A stretch of 5,072 nucleotides of DNA from Pseudomonadota bacterium. GTDB lineage: Bacteria; SAR324; NAC60-12. This document shows positions 1 through 5,072 of this stretch, one piece after another (position 1 is the stretch's first letter; every line of letters begins with the position of its first letter). The position numbers and the translations under genes were made by a program. The notes under the pieces were generated by a model. The model searched no databases. It saw only the letters and a list, made by a program, of their open reading frames with translations, and had not been told where the DNA came from. The stretch spans positions 1-5,072 of the forward strand of contig JACNKY010000188.1 in the NCBI GenBank assembly GCA_014381795.1, given 5' to 3'.

Positions 1-531
1 GGAATTAAATACAATATTCTACGGATTATGAACAGTCTTGGAATGAGTGTAACGGTGGTGCCCTGGAATACAACCGCTGAAGAAGTCCTCGAGATGAATC
101 CGCAAGGTGTTTTCCTGTCCAATGGTCCAGGCGATCCTGCTGCTGTGAATGAGGCGGTAGAAGCAGTTCGAATTTTGCTGGGTAATTTACCAATTTTCGG
201 AATATGTTTAGGTCACCAGATATTATCACTCGCTTTAGGATGTCAGACATATAAGTTGGCTTGCGGGCATCATGGAGGCAATCACCCTGTGATGGATGTT
301 TCAACTAATAAAATTGAAATCACCAGCCATAATCACGGTTTTTCAGTGGATGAAAAATCTCTTCCCAAGAATGTCAGTGTTACACACAGAAATCTGAATG
401 ATCAAACCGTAGAGGGTATTGAGTCACTCATTCATCCGGCATATTCTGTGCAGTATCATCCCGAGGCTACACCTGGACCGAGAGATGCCTCGTACCTTTT
501 TGGCCGGTTTCTTGAAATGCTGAAAAGCTGA
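1..531 (+). CDS. carA: Carbamoyl-phosphate synthase small (glutaminase) subunit, C-terminal part
   Basis: The reading frame is open from base 1 (G-I-K-Y-N-I-L-R), so the gene starts upstream and the ATG at 28 is an internal Met. The 176 visible residues are the class I glutamine amidotransferase domain, which hydrolyses glutamine and passes ammonia to CarB for carbamoyl phosphate, the precursor of pyrimidines and arginine, in the cytoplasm. Visible marks are [14 protein letters not shown], the nucleophile elbow FGICLGHQ (Cys at visible residue 69, codon 205-207), [13 protein letters not shown], and [14 protein letters not shown], which supplies the catalytic His (153) and Glu (155). The end matches the usual CarA C-terminus. 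A small oddity is ITSHNHGF, where many CarA proteins have ITSQNHGF. The N-terminal CarA domain lies outside the window. carB is not the next gene; fliG follows after 85 bases. Identity is very secure. Confidence 0.97.
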   Translation, partial: GIKYNILRIMNSLGMSVTVVPWNTTAEEVLEMNPQGVFLSNGPGDPAAVNEAVEAVRILLGNLPIFGICLGHQILSLALGCQTYKLACGHHGGNHPVMDVSTNKIEITSHNHGFSVDEKSLPKNVSVTHRNLNDQTVEGIESLIHPAYSVQYHPEATPGPRDASYLFGRFLEMLKS

Positions 532-616
532 ACCTAATTATCAGCTATTGAGAAGTAATGTAAGAAGCAAATCAACAGTCTAAATTTTAAACCATAAAAA
601 AAGCAAGTGAGGGTAG
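532..616 (+). other. carA-fliG intergenic gap with fliG ribosome-binding site
   Basis: This 85-base AT-rich gap holds no gene. A short inverted repeat, AGCTGA (526-531) and TCAGCT (541-546), straddles the carA stop codon; with only 6 pairs, a 9-base loop and no following T-run it is a poor terminator. Near the end, GAGGG at 609-613 lies three bases before the fliG ATG (617) and is the likely Shine-Dalgarno, at short spacing. No convincing sigma-70 or sigma-28 promoter was seen, so read-through from carA is possible. Confidence 0.4.
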
Positions 617-1627
617 ATGAGCGTTGGTAAAATGACAGGCCCCAAGAAGGCTGCAATTCTATTGCTTGCCTTGGGTGAAGATGCGGCAGCAGATGTGATG
701 AAAAATTTGGAAGAAGCGGAAATACAGCAGGTAGGCTATTATATGAGCCGTTTCACAGATGTTGCTCCAGAAGAATTGGACATTGTACTCGAAGAGTTTT
801 ATCGAAATTCGGTGATGGCGTCTGAAGGTGTGAGTATCAATGCCTCTCCTGATTTTGTCAAGAATGCCCTGACGAAAGCATTGGGTGCTGACAGGGCCAA
901 AGAGCTTAATGACAATCTGAGCGCAGGACAGGATGAAGCCGGACTTGAAGCATTACGCTATGCAGAACCTATCATGATTTCAAATTATATCCGTAACGAA
1001 CACCCGCAAACAATTGCGCTAATTCTTTCATATTTAAAGAATGTGGAACAATCTTCAACCGTCCTGCGAGCACTGCCAGAAAGCGTTCAGGCGGATGTAT
1101 TATATAGAATGGCGGTGATTGAAAGTATTCCTCCCGGAGTGGTAACGGAAATGAATGAAGTCTTAACCGAAGAAATGAAAACCGCAGGAAGTATGGCAAC
1201 AAGCGTGGGTGGAGTTGAGCCGGTAGCAGAAATTTTAAATTCCGTTGACAAGGCTACAGAAACCAGAATTCTGGCCAGTATAGAAGAATCAAATCCCGAC
1301 CTAGCAGAACAAATCAGGGAATTGATGTTCACCTTCGAAGATATGGCGTTGATTGATGTCAAGCAAATGCAAATCGTTATGAAGGATGTTGATCAGGCTG
1401 ACATGGTGCTTGCTCTCAAAACAGCAAGTGATGCAGTTAGAGAACTTATCTTCGGCAGCATGTCAACAAGAGCTGCGGAAATGGTCCGGGATGATCTGGA
1501 AAATCTTGGTCCTGCTAAAATATCGGATGTAGAAGCAGCACAGCAAAAAATAATAAAAGTTGTTAAGAAGCTTGAGGAAGACGGATCGATAGTCATTGCG
1601 GGTGCAGGCGGAGGTGACGTCGTCTGA
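617..1627 (+). CDS. fliG: Flagellar motor switch protein FliG
   Basis: FliG is the rotor protein of the switch complex at the cytoplasmic face of the flagellar basal body. It binds the MS-ring protein FliF through its N-terminal domain, FliM through the middle domain, and the MotA stator through its C-terminal domain. The 336-aa length is normal for the family. The N-terminal domain opens with TGPKKAAILLLALGED (7-22). The middle domain carries the EHPQ motif (128-131) in NEHPQTIALILSYL. The linker GGVEPVAEILN is at 198-208, and the C-terminal domain has MFTF at 237-240. The charged torque residues, by comparison with E. coli K264, R281, D288, D289 and R297, fall at K268, R285, D292, D293 and K301, so the last is Arg to Lys. 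ATG 617 is chosen for its GAGGG; Met6 (632) is an alternative. No fliF, fliH or fliI is adjacent, which is unusual and suggests an extra, relocated copy. The protein ends in a Gly-rich tail. Confidence 0.96.
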   Translation: MSVGKMTGPKKAAILLLALGEDAAADVMKNLEEAEIQQVGYYMSRFTDVAPEELDIVLEEFYRNSVMASEGVSINASPDFVKNALTKALGADRAKELNDNLSAGQDEAGLEALRYAEPIMISNYIRNEHPQTIALILSYLKNVEQSSTVLRALPESVQADVLYRMAVIESIPPGVVTEMNEVLTEEMKTAGSMATSVGGVEPVAEILNSVDKATETRILASIEESNPDLAEQIRELMFTFEDMALIDVKQMQIVMKDVDQADMVLALKTASDAVRELIFGSMSTRAAEMVRDDLENLGPAKISDVEAAQQKIIKVVKKLEEDGSIVIAGAGGGDVV

Positions 1628-1630
1628 TCA

Positions 1631-1672
1631 ATGAATGCTGAAAACTATAAGTTTTCAGTTATAAAAATTCAT
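1631..1672 (+). terminator. Nested dyad after fliG, possible terminator or 3' RNA stabiliser
   Basis: Ten bases after the fliG stop is a perfect 9-bp inverted repeat, CTGAAAACT (1638-1646) and AGTTTTCAG (1650-1658), with a three-base loop. It is nested inside a second repeat, ATGAAT (1631-1636) and ATTCAT (1667-1672). The position suits transcript ending or 3' protection of fliG mRNA. The stem is AT-rich and the following bases (TTATAAAAA) are not a clean T-run, so intrinsic termination is uncertain. Confidence 0.4.
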
Positions 1673-1775
1673 GCTTACGTTGCAGAGTTCACAGAATTTA
1701 ATATTAACAATAAATTTGCACGCTGTCATTTTTAGTTATTGAATTTGTATACTACGCAGATCTCTTCAAAAAAGC

Positions 1776-1804
1776 TTCAGGTTTCATTATTCAATAGTTA
1801 TAAT
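1776..1804 (+). promoter_or_regulatory. Candidate sigma-70 promoter for leuC
   Basis: TATAAT at 1799-1804 is a perfect -10 consensus. Seventeen bases upstream, TTCAGG (1776-1781) is a poor -35 match, 3 of 6 to TTGACA. Transcription would begin near 1811, about 100 bases before leuC. In such AT-rich DNA a chance TATAAT is quite possible. TATACT at 1748-1753 is a second -10-like site without a good -35. Confidence 0.3.
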
Positions 1805-1886
1805 TCCAGTACAGACCTTTGTTTCCGATAAATATTTGAGAAAAATTTGCCTCTGAAACGGTTTGTTTAAAACAATTATTTTTTAA

Positions 1887-1908
1887 AAACTTCTTTAATA
1901 AAGAGTTT
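1887..1908 (+). promoter_or_regulatory. Hairpin overlapping the leuC ribosome-binding region
   Basis: AAACT (1887-1891) pairs with AGTTT (1904-1908), and CTTT (1893-1896) pairs with AAAG (1900-1903). There is one bulged T at 1892 and a three-base loop AAT. The 3' arm contains AAAGAG (1900-1905), the only Shine-Dalgarno-like stretch before the leuC ATG at 1913, seven bases away. Folding would hide it. The stem is nearly all A-U pairs, hence weak, so a control role is inference. Confidence 0.3.
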
Positions 1909-1912
1909 AGCA

Positions 1913-3307
1913 ATGCCTAAAACACTGTTTGAAAAAATTTGGAGCGCACATCTTGTTTATGAACAGGAAGGCAATTCAATTGTTTACATTGACCGTCACC
2001 TCGTGCATGAAGTGACATCAGCACAAGCCTTTGAAGGATTACGCATCGCCGGACGTTCAGTTCTGCATCCGGAAGCTACATATGCTGTTCCTGATCACAA
2101 CATCCCAACCATCAATCAGGACCAACCGATTGAAGATCCTATTTCTGCTCTGCAGGTAGAAACCCTGCGAAAGAACTGCAGAGAATTTGGTGTCACACTT
2201 TTTGATCTGGGAGATGAACGTACGGGCATTGTGCATGTAATGGGACCTGAACAAGGTTTAACTCTTCCGGGGTCAACTATCGTTTGCGGAGATTCACACA
2301 CCGCAACCCATGGTGCGTTTGGCGCATTAGCCTTTGGCATAGGAACTTCTGAAGTTGAACATGTACTCGCTACACAGACTCTGCAACAGCAAAAACCCAA
2401 GACAATGCTGGTTCAAGTTGAAGGTCTACTCCCGGAAACGGTAACGCCTAAAGATATTATTCTTGCTATTATCGGCAAGATTGGGACTGCAGGTGGCACC
2501 GGTTATGTGATCGAATATGCTGGAGAAACTATTAGTGCGATGTCAATGGAAGGCCGTATGACTCTTTGCAATATGACGATCGAAGCAGGTGCGCGTGCAG
2601 GCATGGTTGCTCCTGATGAAAAAACATTTGAGCATCTGAAGAATCGACCATTTGCCCCAAAGGGTGACGCATTTGCTGAGGCGGTGTCTTCCTGGAAAGA
2701 GCTCAAGTCTGATGCAGATGCAAAATTTGATGTAACGGTTAATTTAAACGCTAATTATGTTTTACCGCAAGTTACCTGGGGTACAAATCCTGGAATGGTA
2801 ACGGACATTAACGGCAAAGTTCCGGATCCGTCAACAATTGAAAATTCGATGGAACGGAGTTCCGTAGAGCAGGCTTTGAAATATATGGGACTAAAAGCGA
2901 ATTTACCTATCAAGGAAATTAGCATTGACCGTGTTTTTATTGGATCATGCACAAATTCACGTATCGAAGATTTGCGTTCAGTGGCTGATTATGTTGAAGG
3001 CAAAAAAGTTAATGATACAGTTTCGGCCATGATTGTTCCGGGTAGCGGAATTATCAAGCGTCAGGCTGAGGAAGAAGGTCTGGACAAAATTTTTATTGCT
3101 GCAGGGTTTGATTGGCGTCAACCGGGATGCTCCATGTGTCTGGCCATGAATGATGATGTGCTAAAACCAGGTGAGCGCTGTGCTTCTACCAGCAATCGAA
3201 ACTTTGAAGGCCGCCAAGGAAAAGGCAGCCGTACACATCTTGTCAGTCCGTTGATGGCCGCCGCTGCCGCGATTGCGGGACATTTTGTTGATCCACGAAC
3301 TTATTAG
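1913..3307 (+). CDS. leuC: 3-isopropylmalate dehydratase large subunit
   Basis: With LeuD it forms isopropylmalate isomerase, a cytoplasmic aconitase-family enzyme that converts 2-isopropylmalate to 3-isopropylmalate by way of a dehydrated intermediate, in leucine synthesis. The 464 residues align end to end with the E. coli-type LeuC (466 aa) and start alike ([10 protein letters not shown]). Motifs include [12 protein letters not shown] (25-36), the [14 protein letters not shown] block (124-137), GTAGGTG (191-197), QVTWGTNPG (286-294), and GSCTNSR (344-350). The three 4Fe-4S ligand cysteines are C346, C406 and C409, the last two in PGCSMC, and [12 protein letters not shown] (425-436) follows. 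Nothing is missing, so it should be active. leuD follows after 23 bases. The start has only a weak Shine-Dalgarno (AAAGAG), inside a possible hairpin. If the host makes isoleucine through citramalate, as leptospires are known to do, the same enzyme would also serve that pathway; this is inference. Confidence 0.98.
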   Translation: MPKTLFEKIWSAHLVYEQEGNSIVYIDRHLVHEVTSAQAFEGLRIAGRSVLHPEATYAVPDHNIPTINQDQPIEDPISALQVETLRKNCREFGVTLFDLGDERTGIVHVMGPEQGLTLPGSTIVCGDSHTATHGAFGALAFGIGTSEVEHVLATQTLQQQKPKTMLVQVEGLLPETVTPKDIILAIIGKIGTAGGTGYVIEYAGETISAMSMEGRMTLCNMTIEAGARAGMVAPDEKTFEHLKNRPFAPKGDAFAEAVSSWKELKSDADAKFDVTVNLNANYVLPQVTWGTNPGMVTDINGKVPDPSTIENSMERSSVEQALKYMGLKANLPIKEISIDRVFIGSCTNSRIEDLRSVADYVEGKKVNDTVSAMIVPGSGIIKRQAEEEGLDKIFIAAGFDWRQPGCSMCLAMNDDVLKPGERCASTSNRNFEGRQGKGSRTHLVSPLMAAAAAIAGHFVDPRTY

Positions 3308-3330
3308 TGAACCTTGAATAAATAATAAAA

Positions 3331-3954
3331 ATGGAAGCATTTAACACTCTTTCCGGAATGACCGCACCACTTGATAAAATAAATGTGGACACAGACCAAA
3401 TTATTCCAAAACAATTCCTGAAAAAAATTGAACGCACCGGTTTCGGAGTTCATCTTTTTCATGACTGGCGCTACACAGATGACGCCGGAACACAGTCGAA
3501 TTCAGAATTTGTGCTGAACTTAGCACGTTATCAGGGTGCACAGATTTTGTTGACCCGTGAAAATTTTGGATGTGGATCAAGCCGCGAACATGCTCCATGG
3601 GCTTTGCAGGATTATGGTTTTAAATGTGTTATTGCATCAAGTTTTGCAGATATATTTTACAGCAATTGCAGGAAAAACGGTATTTTGGCTGTTGTACTTC
3701 AGCCGGAGGAAATACAGTCTTTGTTTGAAGAAGTTGAAGCTAACGCAGGATGTCAACTGACAGTCGATCTACCTCAGCAGTCTGTATGTTCGCCTCTTGG
3801 TAAGAAGTTCTCTTTTGAGATGGATGGATTTGCAAAAAATTGTTTGCTAGAAGGTTTGGACGATATTGGCTGGACCTTGCAGTTTGAGGAAAAAATTAAA
3901 GATTATGAACAACAGGCCAGGCAGCAGAAACCCTGGTTATTTCTTGATGTGTAA
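3331..3954 (+). CDS. leuD: 3-isopropylmalate dehydratase small subunit
   Basis: LeuD is the small, swivelling subunit that completes the isopropylmalate isomerase active site with LeuC. The 207 residues compare with 201 in E. coli LeuD. It has the opening [19 protein letters not shown] (12-30), [14 protein letters not shown] (34-47), and the signature [14 protein letters not shown] (79-92), whose GSSREH loop binds substrate. SFADIFYSN (104-112) and the end [10 protein letters not shown] (175-184) are also typical. The last twenty or so residues ([10 protein letters not shown]...) form a slightly extended tail of no known role. The gene sits 23 bases after leuC and is surely co-transcribed. 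Its ATG is preceded by an A-rich tract (AATAATAAAA) with no clear Shine-Dalgarno, so translational coupling to leuC or an A-rich initiation region may be used. Confidence 0.98.
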   Translation: MEAFNTLSGMTAPLDKINVDTDQIIPKQFLKKIERTGFGVHLFHDWRYTDDAGTQSNSEFVLNLARYQGAQILLTRENFGCGSSREHAPWALQDYGFKCVIASSFADIFYSNCRKNGILAVVLQPEEIQSLFEEVEANAGCQLTVDLPQQSVCSPLGKKFSFEMDGFAKNCLLEGLDDIGWTLQFEEKIKDYEQQARQQKPWLFLDV

Positions 3955-3975
3955 TTAAATCCGATTCAGGAATTC

Positions 3976-4653
3976 ATGTCAGCCTTGCGTTTAACAGTAC
4001 TGATAATTATATTCCCAATATTATTTGCTGCGTGCGGGCGGTCTGATTTAATCAGGATACGCCTGCTCTCTCCGGTTAGTGAAACCAAAAAAGATCACTC
4101 CCTTTTCACTGATGAAAGTCTATCTGCCTCCGAAAAAGAAATAACAGTTGCTGATCCAAAAACAAGCGGAGCCGGTGTCTATTTTTTGTTTAAAAGTATC
4201 GGTCTTGGTTACACAACACTTACTACAAAAATTGAAAATGAAATCCGCAACTCATCCAGTGCTGCTCTGCTGCTAAAAGAACAAACAACGCTCATAACCA
4301 ATTTTACCGATTTAGCATTTGCTGTCGGAGAGAACTATACTCTGATGTGGGGTGCAGGAGTTCTGGCAGGAGGAAGTCTGGAAACTACCCTGAATTATGG
4401 TTATAGTGGCGCAACGGATGAAACTCTTAAGCACAAAGAACTTGCGGGGCATTCTGTGTTTTTGGTCTTAGGGCATCACGGTTTTGGTTTCGAAACGCTG
4501 TTAGGATTTCGTACAAACTATATCAAGGCAGCATTGGAAGACAGTCTAAGTTCTGCAACAACTCTGAAGACTGCAAGTTCAATCAACTATGAAAGTACTG
4601 GCCTGCGATTGACTACAAATCAGGTGCAACTTGGTATAGGAGTTACTTTTTGA
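3976..4653 (+). CDS. Predicted lipoprotein with outer-membrane beta-barrel character, family unknown
   Basis: I do not recognise this 225-aa protein. Residues 1-20 look like a lipoprotein signal: R5, a hydrophobic run VLIIIFPILF (8-17), then a lipobox ending F-A-A-C at C20. Phe at -3 is tolerated by spirochaete lipoboxes but is unusual in enterobacteria. A polar stretch (21-64) follows. From about 65 the sequence is rich in alternating hydrophobic/polar strands with glycines and aromatics (GVYFLFKSIGLGYTTL, YTLMWGAGVLAGG, VFLVLGHHGFGFETLLGFRTNY). It ends QLGIGVTF, with a terminal Phe and spaced hydrophobics like the beta-signal read by BamA. A small barrel or barrel-like outer-membrane protein is the best structural guess. 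AGGA at 3968-3971 supports the ATG at 3976. It lies 21 bases after leuD and 21 before the next lipoprotein gene, so it may ride on the leu transcript without a metabolic link. That it is a real gene is fairly sure; its function is unknown. Confidence 0.8.
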   Translation: MSALRLTVLIIIFPILFAACGRSDLIRIRLLSPVSETKKDHSLFTDESLSASEKEITVADPKTSGAGVYFLFKSIGLGYTTLTTKIENEIRNSSSAALLLKEQTTLITNFTDLAFAVGENYTLMWGAGVLAGGSLETTLNYGYSGATDETLKHKELAGHSVFLVLGHHGFGFETLLGFRTNYIKAALEDSLSSATTLKTASSINYESTGLRLTTNQVQLGIGVTF

Positions 4654-4664
4654 ATCCCATCAAC

Positions 4665-4677
4665 AGGAGGAAATTTG
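4665..4677 (+). promoter_or_regulatory. Perfect Shine-Dalgarno deciding a TTG start
   Basis: AGGAGG at 4665-4670 is the strongest ribosome-binding site in the window. It lies four bases before TTG 4675-4677, the only start-type codon in the frame far enough upstream to leave a full signal peptide. TCCCA (4655-4659) and TGGGA (4676-4680) could pair, placing AGGAGG in the loop and part of the start codon in the stem. Confidence 0.6.
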
Positions 4678-5072
4678 GGAGGGAAATTAAGCAATTTAAG
4701 TCTCGAATATTTTGTGCTGTTGTCATTTATGGCATTTGCGTTTTCCTGTTCTAGTCCTGGAAGCAAAGAAGAATCAACAGTTGCCTCTGCAGATACCACA
4801 GTTCCAACGGTAACAACTATTTCTCCTGCTGACGGTACCACTAATAAGGCCGTCACGAGCACAATTTCAATTACATTCAACAAATCCATTGAGCCCAGAA
4901 ATGTCACCGCTAGCACCTCGGAAAACTGCAGCGGCACAATGCAACTTTCGGTTGATGGTTTCAACAGCTGTATCCCTGCCGTCGTTTCTTATGACAGTTC
5001 TCGCAAAATTTACACCTTAACCGCCGGTTCCAGTAGTTCCACTTTAGAGCTTGTTTCTTCAACAAAACATCA
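4675..5072 (+). CDS. Ig-like (Big_5/SbsA type) domain lipoprotein, N-terminal part
   Basis: The open frame runs off the right edge after 132 codons. It follows the in-frame stop of the previous gene and has no ATG before 4729, so TTG 4675 is taken as start because of AGGAGG at 4665-4670. The later candidates (GTG 4714, TTG 4720, ATG 4729) would leave signals that are too short. The N-terminus has K4, a hydrophobic stretch FVLLSFMAFAF (13-23) and a lipobox-like A-F-S-C with C25. A Ser-rich, acidic linker follows (26-44). From about 46 comes an Ig-like domain of the Big_5/SbsA style: TTISPADGTTNKAV, then STISITFNKSIEP (62-74) and KIYTLTAGS (111-119). C85 and C99 could form a disulphide within the domain. 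Such proteins are usually surface or periplasmic lipoproteins, often with repeated domains, so more copies may follow. Exact role unknown. Confidence 0.75.
   Translation, partial: MGGKLSNLSLEYFVLLSFMAFAFSCSSPGSKEESTVASADTTVPTVTTISPADGTTNKAVTSTISITFNKSIEPRNVTASTSENCSGTMQLSVDGFNSCIPAVVSYDSSRKIYTLTAGSSSSTLELVSSTKH

Larger units (their letters stand above)
1628..1912 (+). other. AT-rich non-coding region between fliG and leuC
   Basis: This 285-base stretch has no supported protein gene and is clearly richer in A+T than its flanks. It holds, in order, the nested dyad after fliG (1631-1672), a 23-codon open frame with five Leu codons (1671-1742) that lacks a ribosome-binding site, TATACT (1748-1753), TATAAT (1799-1804), the small palindrome TTGTTT-A-AAACAA (1863-1875) and a hairpin over the leuC ribosome-binding region (1887-1908). 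No T-box signature, tRNA or known riboswitch was recognised. Its length suggests the leuCD group has its own promoter and a leader of roughly 100 bases. Confidence 0.6.

Noticed and set aside
28..531. carA starting at ATG 28
   Set aside because: The frame is open and CarA-like back to base 1, and the protein would lack its whole N-terminal domain; the ATG is internal.
526..546. Hairpin at the carA stop as a terminator
   Set aside because: It has six pairs, a nine-base loop and no T-run after it; likely chance.
972..1362. Minus-strand open frames across fliG (972-1202 and 1087-1362)
   Set aside because: They lie antisense within a well-conserved gene and show no domain or ribosome-binding site.
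1863..1875. Palindrome TTGTTT-A-AAACAA followed by a T-rich tract, as a leuC attenuator terminator
   Set aside because: It gives only five all-weak pairs with a minimal loop; too unstable for a terminator and expected by chance in this AT-rich leader.
1628..1912. T-box or other leucine riboswitch
   Set aside because: No T-box consensus or other known conserved RNA motif was recognised in the leader.
3557..3760. 67-codon plus-strand frame inside leuD
   Set aside because: It is an out-of-frame shadow of the conserved GCGSSREH region of leuD.
4729..4731. ATG 4729 as start of the Ig-like lipoprotein
   Set aside because: It would leave six residues before the lipobox Cys, with no positively charged N-terminal part.
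4620..4964. 114-codon minus-strand open frame at the right end
   Set aside because: It overlaps the end of the barrel-like gene and the Ig-like lipoprotein, whose + strand signal peptide, Shine-Dalgarno and domain are more convincing.

Overview
The window reads as ordinary chromosomal DNA from a moderately AT-rich, flagellated, diderm bacterium. A spirochaete, most plausibly in the Leptospira order, is my best guess. Three things support this: a lone fliG away from any other flagellar gene (spirochaetes often carry extra fliG copies); two consecutive lipoprotein genes with relaxed, spirochaete-like lipoboxes (F-A-A-C and A-F-S-C); and an Ig-like (Big_5/SbsA type) lipoprotein with a cysteine pair, a style I associate with leptospires. 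The placement is inference, because no rRNA or other marker gene is present.

Layout, all genes on the + strand: (1) 1-531, the C-terminal 176 residues of CarA, the glutaminase subunit of carbamoyl-phosphate synthase, entering from the left edge. (2) 617-1627, a complete FliG flagellar motor switch protein, 336 aa. (3) 1628-1912, a 285-base AT-rich non-coding region with a strong dyad just after fliG, a consensus -10 box and a small hairpin over the leuC ribosome-binding region. (4) 1913-3307 leuC and 3331-3954 leuD, the two subunits of isopropylmalate isomerase, both complete with their key residues intact. (5) 3976-4653, a 225-aa predicted lipoprotein that looks like a small outer-membrane beta-barrel of unknown family. 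(6) 4675 to the right edge, the start of an Ig-like-domain lipoprotein that appears to begin at a TTG codon behind a perfect AGGAGG.

The genes fall into unrelated jobs: pyrimidine/arginine precursor synthesis, motility, leucine synthesis (possibly isoleucine too, if the organism uses the citramalate route) and the cell envelope. From leuC onward the gaps are only 21-23 bases with no visible terminator, so leuC, leuD and the two lipoprotein genes may share a transcript. I found no mobile element, CRISPR array, tRNA, rRNA or recognisable riboswitch, and no convincing new multi-gene system. The points most worth a second look are the two envelope proteins, the solitary fliG and the leuC leader.
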